A stretch of DNA of 42,143 nucleotides, from NCBI GenBank assembly GCA_003141435.1, contig PLLW01000082.1:1-42143 (forward strand), read 5' to 3'. Positions within the stretch are counted from its first letter, which is position 1; every line of letters starts with the position of its first letter. The translations under genes were made by a program, and so were the position numbers. This DNA comes from Ignavibacteriales bacterium (GTDB taxonomy: Bacteria; Bacteroidota; Ignavibacteria; Ignavibacteriales; Ignavibacteriaceae). This document shows positions 32,768-42,030 of the stretch, one piece after another. A model generated the notes under the pieces. That model saw nothing but the letters and a program-made list of their open reading frames with translations, was not told the DNA's origin and made no database searches.

Positions 32768-32896
32768 GTTCAAACTTAATCAATCAATACCAAAATATAA
32801 ATTTCCTCAAGCATAACCTGTACTTTCTAATTATGAATTTCCATTTGAAGCATCCCTAACAACTATATTTCATTGTTCTAATAAGAAATAATTAAG

Positions 32897-33778
32897 ATGA
32901 AGCTAGTACTTTTTAAGATTCTAAGAATTTCTGGGATTCCTTTCATAATAAAAGAAAGTATTCAAAAAAGAAATGTAACTATAATTACTTTTCATCAACC
33001 ATTAGTTGATACTTTTGAAATCTGCACTAGATATTTAAAGAAGTATTACAATATTATTCCCTTATGGCAGTATATTGAATACTTACAAGGGATAAGATCA
33101 ATTCCTAATAAATCTATAATCATTACTTTGGACGATGGTCTTAAAAATAATTATAAATTACTTAATATTATAAAAGAATATAAAATACCTATTACTATTT
33201 TCCTTTGTTCCGAGATAGTTGGTACAACCCGACATTTCTGGTGGACCCATGAGATAGTTGGATATAGTCTGAAGGAATTAAAGAGAATGCCGGAAATTGA
33301 AAGAAGAAATCTTTATAAACAAAATGATTTTGATTATGTAACTGATTATGGAGAAAAAAGCCGACAAGTTCTTAATATGGAAGAAATATACGAAATGTTT
33401 TTATCCGGATATGTGGATTTTCAGTCCCATACAATGTCACATGTTCTTTTAGATAAATGTGATGATTCTTTGGCCCTTGAAGAAGTACAATATTCAAAAA
33501 TAAATCTTGAAAAGAAATTAAATAAACCTGTCTATGCATTAGCATATCCAAATGGGTTTTATTCAGATCGGGAAATCATAAATGTCCAAAAATCCGGTTA
33601 CCTATGTGCCCTAACTATGGACCCAGGCTTTAATACAAAGAAAACTAATCAATTTAAATTAAGAAGATTAGGTATAAGTGATAAAGCTAACATAGACGAG
33701 ATTATAGTTAGAACTTCTGGTTTATGGGGATTTATTAAAAAAATAAAAAAAATAATAATGCCATCTTCAATAGATTGA
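32897..33778 (+). CDS. NodB-type polysaccharide deacetylase family protein
   Basis: A 293-residue protein with carbohydrate esterase 4 motifs: TLDDG (residues 77-81, catalytic base and metal Asp), SHTMSH (177-182, the two metal-binding His) and AYPNG as motif 3. An insert rich in charged residues (~112-165) separates motifs 1 and 2. Members remove N-acetyl groups from sugars in polysaccharides. There is no clear signal peptide, so it may act on cytoplasmic lipid-linked intermediates or remain membrane-associated through the hydrophobic N-terminus. It lies between two glycosyltransferases. Confidence 0.8.
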   Translation: MKLVLFKILRISGIPFIIKESIQKRNVTIITFHQPLVDTFEICTRYLKKYYNIIPLWQYIEYLQGIRSIPNKSIIITLDDGLKNNYKLLNIIKEYKIPITIFLCSEIVGTTRHFWWTHEIVGYSLKELKRMPEIERRNLYKQNDFDYVTDYGEKSRQVLNMEEIYEMFLSGYVDFQSHTMSHVLLDKCDDSLALEEVQYSKINLEKKLNKPVYALAYPNGFYSDREIINVQKSGYLCALTMDPGFNTKKTNQFKLRRLGISDKANIDEIIVRTSGLWGFIKKIKKIIMPSSID

Positions 33779-33812
33779 AATATTATAAGGTTTCAAATTG
33801 TTTAGATATAAA

Positions 33813-34970
33813 ATGTTGAAATTAAAATCAGAGATCCCTATTAAAAAATTAGTGCTGATGAAAAATACTGGTGCTTCAAAAATCCTTATAACTTCTCCTT
33901 CTTTTAACGTTGATGAAAACATAGGTGGTATTTCCAGCTTTACTAAGCTTCTAATAGAAAACAATCATTCTATTGAATACGTCCTTTTTGTTAGAGGCAA
34001 AAAAGATTTTGAGAGAAGAGGGTTTATTTGGTTAATTAGACAACCTATTGTATTATTAAATTTTATTAAAATTTTAATAAATGAAAAAAGTATAAAGATT
34101 GTGCATATTAATATGCCATTAGATAGTATTGGTGTTGTTAGGGATTCATCATTGGTTGTAATTGCTGGGTGTTTTAGAAAAAAAGTTATTCTGCATTTTC
34201 ACGGTGGAAATTATAATCTCAATAAAAGAATTCCGTTATTTCTAAAAACATTTTTAAATATTTCAATTTTGTTATCTAAAAAAATAATAACGCAGGGGAA
34301 AAAAGAAGAAGAATTCTTTATCGATTATTTTAATATAAATTTTAAAAATATTTTATTTATTTCTAATTCTGTAAAAGTTCCCATCCCCCCCCCAATTAAA
34401 TCAAAAAGTACACTCAAAATACTATATTTAGGTCGCATTGATCGAAACAAGGGTTTGAAGGAAATTGCACTGGCTCTGGAACAATTGAAAAATAAAATTG
34501 ATTTTCAATTTATTATTGCTGGTGATGGACCAGATAAAGATGATTTCATTGGTGATTGCAAAAGACGAATTCCAAATAATTATCATTATATGGGCATAAT
34601 AACTGGAAAAAAGAAAGAGATGGTTCTTGATGAAACAAATATTTTTTTGATGCCATCCTATTATGAAGGATTACCATATGCTCTTTTAGAAGCTATGGCA
34701 TATAAATTGGTACCAATTGTAACGCCTGTTGGTTCAATCCCGGAAATTGTTGAAGATGGTAAAAATGGATTTTTAGTACCGATTTATAATTATAAAGCTA
34801 TAATTAATTCTATAATGGAGTTAGATAAAAATCCAAAGAAATTTGAAGAACTGGGTCATAATGCATACGAAACTATTAAATCAGATTATTCATTAAGTAG
34901 TTACCTAAATAAAATAAATGCTGTATACTCAAATTTGTATCCGAAAATTTTAAATATTAAAAAAATATAG
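33813..34970 (+). CDS. GT4-type glycosyltransferase
   Basis: About 385 residues from ATG 33813. A TTG at 33798, with AAGG eight bases upstream, would add five residues, and the ATG at 33861 (MKNTGASKILITSPSF) gives the canonical first strand; the true start is uncertain. GT4 marks: GGISSFTKLL near the N-terminus; VIITGK-like FFS; LKILYLGRIDRNKGLKEIALAL; FIIAGDGPDKDDF; YHYMGIITGKKKEMVLDETNIFLMPSYYEGLPYALLEAMAYKLVPIVTPVGSIPEIVEDGKNGFLV, the classic EX7E region. Adds one sugar of the repeat unit; donor unknown. Confidence 0.88.
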   Translation: MLKLKSEIPIKKLVLMKNTGASKILITSPSFNVDENIGGISSFTKLLIENNHSIEYVLFVRGKKDFERRGFIWLIRQPIVLLNFIKILINEKSIKIVHINMPLDSIGVVRDSSLVVIAGCFRKKVILHFHGGNYNLNKRIPLFLKTFLNISILLSKKIITQGKKEEEFFIDYFNINFKNILFISNSVKVPIPPPIKSKSTLKILYLGRIDRNKGLKEIALALEQLKNKIDFQFIIAGDGPDKDDFIGDCKRRIPNNYHYMGIITGKKKEMVLDETNIFLMPSYYEGLPYALLEAMAYKLVPIVTPVGSIPEIVEDGKNGFLVPIYNYKAIINSIMELDKNPKKFEELGHNAYETIKSDYSLSSYLNKINAVYSNLYPKILNIKKI

Positions 34971-35085
34971 TTTTACAAATAGGAATAAATCTTCCATAGA
35001 AGATTTTATACTTTCTTAATAATATTTATTTAAAACTAATTGTAAGAAATATTTAATATAAAAATAGTTCAAAGGAAGTAATAAT

Positions 35086-35859
35086 ATGAAAGTATTAATC
35101 TTGGCAGGTGGTTATGGTTCACGAATTAGTGAGGAAACTATTTTGAAACCAAAACCTATGCTGGAAATAGGTGAAAATCCTATCCTGTGGCATATTATGA
35201 AATATTATTCGTGCTATGGATTCAATGAATTTATTATTCTTCTTGGTTATAAGGGATATCTAATTAAAGAATATTTTGTCAATTACTTCATACATAACAG
35301 TGACTTGACGATTGATTTAACAAACAATCATATTGAGTTACACAAAAATAAGTCCGAAGGTTGGAAAGTTACTTTACTTGATACTGGTTTAAACACATTA
35401 ACTGGTGGAAGAGTAAAGCGTGCACAAGATTTTATTAAGAAAGAAAGATTCATGTTAACGTATGGTGATGGTATTTCGGATATTAATATAAACGAACTTA
35501 TTAAATTTCATGAAAAACATAAAAAAACAGTCACTATTACGGCAGTTAAGCCCGAAGGAAGATTTGGCGCGATTGATATAGGAGAGGGCAATCGTATTCT
35601 TAAATTTAATGAAAAGCCAAAGGGAGACGGTGCGTGGATAAATGGAGGCTATTTTGTTTGTGAACCAAAGGTATTGGATTATATAACTGAAGGTGATAGT
35701 ACAATTTTCGAAAAAACACCCTTAGAAAATCTTGCTAATGATGGTGAGTTGTTTGCTTATAAACATAAAGGGTTTTGGAAACCGATGGATACTCAAAGGG
35801 ACAAAAATGAATTAGTAGAATTATGGCAAAAAGGCAAAGCACCATGGAAAATTTGGTAG
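35086..35859 (+). CDS. rfbF: glucose-1-phosphate cytidylyltransferase
   Basis: A 257-residue enzyme with GGYGSRISEETILKPKPMLEIGENPILWHIMKYYS at the N-terminus, the RfbF/DdhA form of the nucleotidyltransferase signature. YGDGISDIN holds the metal Asp, and EGRFGAIDI...FNEKPKGDGAWINGGYFVCEP is characteristic of this subfamily. Length matches RfbF. It makes CDP-glucose from glucose-1-phosphate and CTP. The next gene encodes CDP-glucose 4,6-dehydratase and overlaps it slightly, which confirms the assignment. AAAGGAAG (35072-35079) precedes the ATG. Confidence 0.93.
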   Translation: MKVLILAGGYGSRISEETILKPKPMLEIGENPILWHIMKYYSCYGFNEFIILLGYKGYLIKEYFVNYFIHNSDLTIDLTNNHIELHKNKSEGWKVTLLDTGLNTLTGGRVKRAQDFIKKERFMLTYGDGISDININELIKFHEKHKKTVTITAVKPEGRFGAIDIGEGNRILKFNEKPKGDGAWINGGYFVCEPKVLDYITEGDSTIFEKTPLENLANDGELFAYKHKGFWKPMDTQRDKNELVELWQKGKAPWKIW

Positions 35860-36953
35860 GTTATAAATTATTTAAAAATATTTATTATGGAAAAAGAGTT
35901 CTAATCACAGGTCATACGGGATTTAAAGGTTCGTGGTTAGCTTTTTGGTTGAAACTAATGGGAGCAGAAGTAATAGGATATTCACTTGAATCGCCAACTC
36001 AACCAAATCATTTTTCCCTTTTAAATTTAGATATTGTTCATTTAATCGGTGATATATTAGACGAAGAAAAATTAGATGTGGCATTCAAGACTCATAATCC
36101 GGAGATAGTCTTCCACTTGGCCGCTCAACCACTTGTTAGACAATCTTTTAATGATCCAATATTAACATATAAAACTAATGTTATTGGTACCTTAAATGTT
36201 TTTGAAGCATGCCGAAAAACACCTTCAGTAAAAGTAATTATTAATGTAACTAGTGATAAGTGTTATTTGAATAAGGAGTGGATTTGGGGATATAGAGAAT
36301 CAGATGAAATGGGTGGATATGATCTTTATAGTTCTTCAAAAGGGTGTTCAGAAATATTAACACAATCATATCGAAATTCATTTTTCAACTTTGAAACATT
36401 TCAAGATCATGGGGTATCTTTGGCAAGCGTAAGGGCGGGTAATGTGATCGGTGGCGGTGATTGGGCACAGGATCGATTAATCCCGGATATAGTACGTGCG
36501 ATTTCACAAAATCAAGTTGTATACCTTAGGAATCCAAAAGCTGTTCGTCCTTGGCAGCATGTGCTCGAGCCATTGAGTGGATATCTTTTGTTGGCATCAG
36601 AACTTAGTACTGGGAAGAATGAATATGCAGATGGATGGAATTTTGGTCCCAGTGATGGCGATGCAATCACTGTTGAAGACGTTGTGAAAAGTATTAAAAA
36701 TAATTGGGCTGATCTGAAATATGAAATTAAATCGATAGTGAATCAGCCTCATGAAGCGACGCAATTGAAATTAGATTGTTCAAAAGCTGTGTCATTACTA
36801 TTGTGGAAACCAATTTGGAATAGCAAAAAAACATTTAATATTACAACGGAATGGTATAAAAAATATTATTTGGAAAATAAGATATTAACTAGAGAAAATA
36901 TTTTTAATTTTATCAATGATGCTATTGACAATAATACAATATGGACAAAATGA
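35844..36953 (+). CDS. rfbG: CDP-glucose 4,6-dehydratase
   Basis: About 369 residues from ATG 35844 (MENLVGYKL); an upstream in-frame ATG at 35823 would add seven residues. GKRVLITGHTGFKGSWLAFWLKLMGAEVIGYSLESPTQPNHF is the RfbG signature, followed by FHLAAQPLVRQSFNDP, NVTSDKCYLNKEW and YSSSKGCSE (the Tyr-x-x-x-Lys pair lies in DLYSSSKG). VIGGGDWAQDRLIPD is also typical. It makes CDP-4-keto-6-deoxy-glucose. Overlaps the cytidylyltransferase gene by 16 bases and the epimerase-like gene by 13 bases. Confidence 0.93.
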   Translation: MENLVGYKLFKNIYYGKRVLITGHTGFKGSWLAFWLKLMGAEVIGYSLESPTQPNHFSLLNLDIVHLIGDILDEEKLDVAFKTHNPEIVFHLAAQPLVRQSFNDPILTYKTNVIGTLNVFEACRKTPSVKVIINVTSDKCYLNKEWIWGYRESDEMGGYDLYSSSKGCSEILTQSYRNSFFNFETFQDHGVSLASVRAGNVIGGGDWAQDRLIPDIVRAISQNQVVYLRNPKAVRPWQHVLEPLSGYLLLASELSTGKNEYADGWNFGPSDGDAITVEDVVKSIKNNWADLKYEIKSIVNQPHEATQLKLDCSKAVSLLLWKPIWNSKKTFNITTEWYKKYYLENKILTRENIFNFINDAIDNNTIWTK

Positions 36954-37492
36954 AGTTTATTGAAACAGAAATTAAAGGGGTTTTCTTAATACAGAATTTA
37001 TTATTTCAGGACGAAAGGGGTAAATTTATAAAAACATTTCAGCGAAGTATATTCAATGAAATGGGACTTAAATTTGATCAAAAGGAGAATTTTTTTTCCG
37101 TTTCGGCTTTAGGAGTTATAAGAGGATTACATTTTCAATATCCTCCTTTTGCTCAGGAAAAGTTAGTATATGTGCCCAAAGGAAGAATTATGGATATAGT
37201 ACTAGATATTAGAGTTGATTCTCCAAGTTATAATAAACACATAGTCGTTGAGTTATCTGAAAAAAATTGCTATTCTATATACATTGCGGCTGGTTGTGCG
37301 CATGGTTTTCAAAGTCTTGAAAACGATACAGTAACTGTTTATTCTCAAGGCACAGAATATGAAGCATCTGCTGATGGAGGAATAAATCCATTATCGTTAG
37401 GTATAGAATGGCCTATTAAAGAATATATTCTTTCTCAAAAGGATAAAAAATTTATACACATTTCGGATTTTGAATCTCCATTTAAGTTTTAA
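36941..37492 (+). CDS. RmlC-like NDP-4-keto-6-deoxyhexose epimerase
   Basis: A 183-residue cupin of the dTDP-4-dehydrorhamnose 3,5-epimerase family. DERGKFIKTFQ, FSVSALGVIRGLHFQYPPFAQEKLVYVPKGRIMDIVLDIRVDSPSY and IYIAAGCAHGFQSLENDTVTVYSQGTEYEASADGGI are the family blocks, with the catalytic His in GLHFQ and Tyr near VYSQ. It lies among CDP-sugar genes and there is no rmlA/B/D set here, so the likely substrate is CDP-4-keto-6-deoxyglucose, epimerised at C3 and/or C5. That is inference from context. Confidence 0.85.
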   Translation: MDKMKFIETEIKGVFLIQNLLFQDERGKFIKTFQRSIFNEMGLKFDQKENFFSVSALGVIRGLHFQYPPFAQEKLVYVPKGRIMDIVLDIRVDSPSYNKHIVVELSEKNCYSIYIAAGCAHGFQSLENDTVTVYSQGTEYEASADGGINPLSLGIEWPIKEYILSQKDKKFIHISDFESPFKF

Positions 37493-37499
37493 AAAATAT

Positions 37500-38408
37500 A
37501 TGAGAATGATAATTACAGGCTCAACAGGTTTTGTCGGAAGAAATCTACTTCCAAAATTAATTCAAGCTAACCATGAAATTTTTGAAATCACAATTAATCC
37601 TGATATATCAAAAGAACTTTATGGTGATAACACAAGACAATTTTATTTTATCAATGATAATCTTAATGATCTGAAGAATGAACTGAATAACTTTAAACCG
37701 GAAGCATTAATCCATCTTGCTTCTTATCTTACTTCCTCGGATGATACTAAAGATATGAGAAAACTAATCAACTCAAACATAATTTTTTTATGCCATGTAT
37801 TAGATGCAGTAAAAGAATCTGGTCTTAAATGGTTTATTAATACTGGAAGTTTTGCTGAGTATTATAAAGGCGACGGGGTTCTTGATCCAGCTTACCTATA
37901 TTCAGCAACAAAAACAGCCTCCAGAATTTTTGTTGATTATTACAGTAAAGCTTATAAATATAATTATATTACAATAGTTCCATATACAATTTATGGGGGA
38001 GTGGATACACAAGAAAAAATAATTGATTTAATTTTTAATTCCTTAGAATCGGAGAAATCAGTAACTCTTACAGCGGGTAATCAAGTTTTGGATTTTATTC
38101 ATATTGAAGATGTTGTTGATTTTTATATCACCTGTTTGTTAAATCTTCATAAAATCCCAAATAGAACTAGTTTTCAATTGGGAACAGGAACTGGACATAC
38201 ATTAAGAGAAATTACTGCTATAATGGAAATGTCTACTAATAGATCTTCAAATATCGCCTGGGGATCAAAGTCTTATCGTCCAAGAGATGTTATGTATGCA
38301 GTTGCCAATATTTCAAAACAAAATTATCTATTTGATTGGAAACCCAAAATTCAAATAGAAGATGGAATTAAAAAATACTTAGCAGAAAGAAACATTAGTC
38401 TTAAATGA
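37500..38408 (+). CDS. SDR-family NDP-4-keto sugar reductase
   Basis: A 302-residue extended SDR from ATG 37500 (MRMIITGSTGFVGRNLLPKL); an ATG at 37470 would add ten residues inside the previous gene. GSTGFVGRN is the NAD(P) site; INTGSFAEYY and YLYSATKTASRIF (Tyr-x-x-x-Lys) form the active site; VLDFIHIEDVVDFY follows. It probably reduces C4 of the epimerised CDP-4-keto-6-deoxy sugar to give the final CDP-6-deoxyhexose. Its stop overlaps the next start (ATGA). Confidence 0.8.
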   Translation: MRMIITGSTGFVGRNLLPKLIQANHEIFEITINPDISKELYGDNTRQFYFINDNLNDLKNELNNFKPEALIHLASYLTSSDDTKDMRKLINSNIIFLCHVLDAVKESGLKWFINTGSFAEYYKGDGVLDPAYLYSATKTASRIFVDYYSKAYKYNYITIVPYTIYGGVDTQEKIIDLIFNSLESEKSVTLTAGNQVLDFIHIEDVVDFYITCLLNLHKIPNRTSFQLGTGTGHTLREITAIMEMSTNRSSNIAWGSKSYRPRDVMYAVANISKQNYLFDWKPKIQIEDGIKKYLAERNISLK

Positions 38409-38818
38409 AATTAGAAGACAGGATTAAAATTATTGAACGCCAAATAGTAATGGATTCCCGTGGTTGGTTTCTCAAAGTAATCACTGGTAAGGAAGAACAT
38501 CTTCCACAATTTACAGGTGAAGTTTATCTCATTTCGGCTAACCCGAGCGAAAGTAGAGCCAATCATTATCATAATGAAGCAAATGAATGGTTCACTTTAG
38601 TGCAAGGAAAAGCTGAGATGATAATTGAGGATATTGAGACAAAGGAAAGAATCGTTTTACAACTTGATTCAGAAAAACCTCTTACGATTTATATACCGCA
38701 TCATATAGCACATACTTTTAACAATCTTTCTGATGTCCCTTATATTATAGTAACATATACTGATCGATTATTCTCGCCCAAAGATACAGTATCATACTCA
38801 TTATGCAACCATAGTTAG
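38405..38818 (+). CDS. cupin protein resembling the CapF C-terminal domain
   Basis: A 137-residue single cupin. DSRGWFLKVI, then SRANHYHNEANEWFTLVQGKAEMIIEDIET carries the metal-binding His pair, and IPHHIAHTFNNLSD supplies the later His. This pattern resembles the C-terminal cupin of CapF/FnlB-type enzymes, where it follows an SDR reductase domain in one chain; here the two parts are separate adjacent genes joined by ATGA. A C3 epimerase or isomerase role on the CDP-sugar is possible, as is a FdtA-like ketoisomerase role. Substrate unknown. Confidence 0.7.
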   Translation: MKLEDRIKIIERQIVMDSRGWFLKVITGKEEHLPQFTGEVYLISANPSESRANHYHNEANEWFTLVQGKAEMIIEDIETKERIVLQLDSEKPLTIYIPHHIAHTFNNLSDVPYIIVTYTDRLFSPKDTVSYSLCNHS

Positions 38819-38834
38819 TGATAATAAAATATAA

Positions 38835-39920
38835 ATGAAAATACTTATAGATATTGGTCATCCTGCTGCTGTTCATTTGTTTAAAAATTTGATAAAAGAA
38901 TTATCTCTAAATGATCACGAAATATTAGTGACAGCTAGAGAAAAAGATGTAACAATTAATCTGCTAAAAAAATATAATATTAATTATATTTCCTTTGGTC
39001 CTCCTAAAAAAGGATTACTTAGAAAAATATTGGGGACTATTTCCTTCACTTATAAATTATTTAAAGTTATTAAAAGATTTAAACCTTCTATAATACTAAG
39101 CTCAACTACTATATATCCAGTAATATTAAAACCATTAATCAAAACACCTGTTATATCTTTTCACAATACAGATTCAGATCTTGCCTTAAATTTATTAAAA
39201 TACGTGAATAATATTTATATTACACCAAATAGATTTAAAACAAGCTTAGGAAAAAATCATATAAAAATTAATAGCTATCACGAATTAGCGTTCCTTCATC
39301 CAAATCAAGTAAATACTGAACTTTATGATAAACAAAAAGAAAACATATTTGGTTTAAATACCAGAATAATTTTGATTCGCTTTGTTTCATGGGAAGCTAG
39401 TGATGATAGAGGTCTTAAAGGTTTTTCTTTAGAAGAAAAGTTACGATTGGTTGAAAAAATGAAAAAATATGGTAGAATAATTATTTCATCAGAAGTAGAT
39501 TTGCCAAATGAGCTCGAAGAATATCGTTTAGAAAGTAATAAGTTTCTTAATAATTTGGAAATGCAATTTATAGAATATTGCTCTTCAATTTTTATAGGTG
39601 AGAGTGGGGCAATGGCAGCTGAATCAGCATTATTAGGGGTCCCTGCAATATTTTATAGTAATAAATATCTTGGATTTATTAATGAACTAAATGAAAAATA
39701 CCAATTAATCTTGAAGGTATCTAATATGGATGATTTATTTAGAGTATCAGAATCTTTATTAAATGATGAACATAGCTCCGAAATATGGGATAGTAGATTA
39801 AAAAAATTATTATCTGAAAATATTGACCTAACAGCCTTCATGATATGGCTTGTAAAAGAATACCCTTCGAGTTATTTAATGTTGAGAAAAAATATAAAAA
39901 TTTTAAATCGCTTTAATTAA
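38835..39920 (+). CDS. DUF354-family protein (predicted GT-B glycosyltransferase-like)
   Basis: A 361-residue protein that begins MKILIDIGHPAAVHLFKNLIKELSLNDHEILVTAREKDVT, the hallmark of the DUF354 family. FHNTDSD, FKTSLGKNHIKINSYHELAFLHP and FIGESGAMAAESALLGVPAIFYSNK are further family blocks; the last is similar to the donor-binding region of GT-B enzymes. Members occur in surface polysaccharide and archaeal glycan loci and are thought to be glycosyltransferases or epimerase-like, without established biochemistry. Sixteen bases separate it from the cupin gene. Confidence 0.85.
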   Translation: MKILIDIGHPAAVHLFKNLIKELSLNDHEILVTAREKDVTINLLKKYNINYISFGPPKKGLLRKILGTISFTYKLFKVIKRFKPSIILSSTTIYPVILKPLIKTPVISFHNTDSDLALNLLKYVNNIYITPNRFKTSLGKNHIKINSYHELAFLHPNQVNTELYDKQKENIFGLNTRIILIRFVSWEASDDRGLKGFSLEEKLRLVEKMKKYGRIIISSEVDLPNELEEYRLESNKFLNNLEMQFIEYCSSIFIGESGAMAAESALLGVPAIFYSNKYLGFINELNEKYQLILKVSNMDDLFRVSESLLNDEHSSEIWDSRLKKLLSENIDLTAFMIWLVKEYPSSYLMLRKNIKILNRFN

Positions 39921-40014
39921 ATAGATTTTCTAAAAAAATATTTTTATATCAATAATTAGCAATGATATTTTCAATTTCCAAGAAAAACATTATTAAGAGA
40001 ATCTGGTAAATAAG

Positions 40015-40433
40015 TTGCCCAAAATACAAACTGTTTTTAAAGGAAAGACCAACAATACATTATTACAATTAATCAGATATAGTTTTGTAGGTGGTTTTGC
40101 TTTTTTAGTTGATTTCGGAACTTTAGCCTTTCTAACTGAATATTTTCATATTCATTATTTAGTTTCAGCTGGCATAGCATTTATATTAGGTTTAATGATA
40201 AATTATTATTTGAGTGTGAAATGGGTTTTTAATAGCAGAGCAATGGAAAATCGATGGTTGGAATTTTTATTATTTTCGCTTATTGGGCTTGTTGGTTTAG
40301 GTTAAATGAACTTTTCTTATGGATACTTACAGACATTTTGTCTATTTATTATCTCCTTTCAAAGATAATTACAACTTTCATCGTGTATTTTTGGAATTTC
40401 TTTGCACGTAAAGTAATGCTTTTTAACAAATAA
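40015..40433 (+). pseudogene. GtrA-family membrane protein, frameshifted
   Basis: From the TTG at 40015 the frame encodes [26 protein letters not shown]...[17 protein letters not shown], the typical GtrA N-terminal three helices, and stops at 40303-40305 after GLVGLG. The -1 frame from 40302 continues without gap as [21 protein letters not shown]...VYFWNFFARKVMLF and ends at TAA 40431-40433, which is the expected fourth helix and family ending. One missing base near 40298-40303 (for example GGG shortened to GG) explains it. Together ~139 residues, the normal length. GtrA proteins probably help move lipid-linked sugars. Confidence 0.8.
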
Positions 40434-40444
40434 AAATCTTAACT

Positions 40445-42030
40445 ATGAATACAACCGCTATAATTATTGGAGCTGGCCCAGCTGGGTTAACTGCTGCTTA
40501 CGAACTTATAAAAAAAACAGATATTAAACCAATAATAATTGAGCAATCAAATGATATTGGTGGAATTTCGAAGACAATTGTCCACAATGGAAATCGTATG
40601 GATATTGGAGGCCATAGATTCTTCTCGAAATCCGATATGGTTATGAAATGGTGGCAAGAAATCTTGCCAATACAAGGTTCTGATTCTAAAGATGATATTC
40701 TTAAAGATATTTATTATCAGAAAAAAGAATTCAGGTAAAACTTTCACCTAAAGGCCTTGATCCTGAAAAGATAGATCGGGTAATGCTTATCAGAACCAGG
40801 TTATCACGTATTTTCTTCCTTAGGAAATTTTTTGATTATCCCATCACACTTAATGGAAAGACAATATCTAATTTGGGGATTATCAGAATTATTAAAATTG
40901 GTTGGTCCTATATTTGGATTCAGATATTCCCTGTTAAAAATGTAAATTCACTAGAAGATTTTTTTATCAGTAGATTTGGGAAAGAACTGTATAAAACCTT
41001 TTTCAAAGATTATACTGAGAAAGTATGGGGCGTACCATGTACTGAAATTGCTGCTGAGTGGGGAGCTCAGAGGATTAAAGAATTATCTGTCAAAAGAGCA
41101 TTGCTTCATGCTGTAAAATCTATATTTAAAAAAGAAAGCTCAATTGAACAGAAAAATACAGATACCAGCTTGATTGAACAGTTTATGTATCCCAAATTAG
41201 GTCCCGGACAAATGTGGGAAACAGTTGCAAAAATTGTTGAAGAAAAAGGAGCAATAATTATTAAAAACTCCGAAGTTGTTAACCTAAATATCGCAGAGAA
41301 TCAAGTTACTGAATTGAGTTATTATAATCATACAACTAATTTGAAATCTGTGGTAAAAGGGGATTACTTCATTTCTACTATGCCAGTTAGAGACCTTATA
41401 ACTGCAATGGAAGATAAAGTACCCGCTGATATAAAAACGGTAAGTGAAGGGTTGCAATATCGTGATTTTATAACTGTTGGATTACTTTTGAACAAGCTGA
41501 AAATAAAAAATGGAACAAAAATTACCACTTTAAATGGATTAGTTCCGGATAACTGGATTTATATACAGGAACGAGATGTAAAAGTTGGCAGATTACAGAT
41601 ATTTAATAATTGGTCACCTTATATGGTAGCTGACCTCGACAAAGTTTGGATTGGCCTCGAATATTTCTGCAATGAAGGTGATGAATTATGGGAAATGACG
41701 GATTCGGAATTTATTCAATTTGCAATAAATGAATTACATAGCATTGATATCATTGATAAAAATGAAGTAATTGATAGTGCAATTATTCGAATGCCCAAAA
41801 CTTATCCCGCCTATTTTGGAACATATCCACAATTTAATTTAATCAGAGATTTCACTGATAAGCTTGAGAATCTGTTTTTAATTGGAAGGAATGGAATGCA
41901 TAAATACAACAATCAGGATCATTCCATGCTTACTGCAATAATGGCGGTAAACAATATTATTACAGGATCAAAATCAAAAGATAATATTTGGAATATTAAT
42001 ACTGAGGAAGAGTATCATGAAGAAAAATAA
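40445..42030 (+). pseudogene. FAD-dependent oxidoreductase (UGM/amine oxidase-like), frameshifted
   Basis: The first frame (40445-40738) has the FAD-binding start [42 protein letters not shown]...[19 protein letters not shown] and stops after YYQKKEFR. The -1 frame continues as [43 protein letters not shown] and runs to TAA at 42028-42030, including FISRFGKELYKTFFKDYTEKVWGVPCTEIAAEWGAQRIK and the C-terminal FAD-site LIGRNGMHKYNNQDHSM. A one-base loss between 40721 and 40738 (A6 run or GG) restores one ~527-residue protein. This family accompanies O-antigen loci; substrate is unknown. The second piece could be read from ATG 40783. Confidence 0.85.

Noticed and set aside
40721-40738. Programmed frameshift in the FAD oxidoreductase
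   Set aside because: The A6 run is not in the register of a canonical -1 heptamer, the family is not known for recoding, and the neighbouring gene carries a similar single-base lesion.
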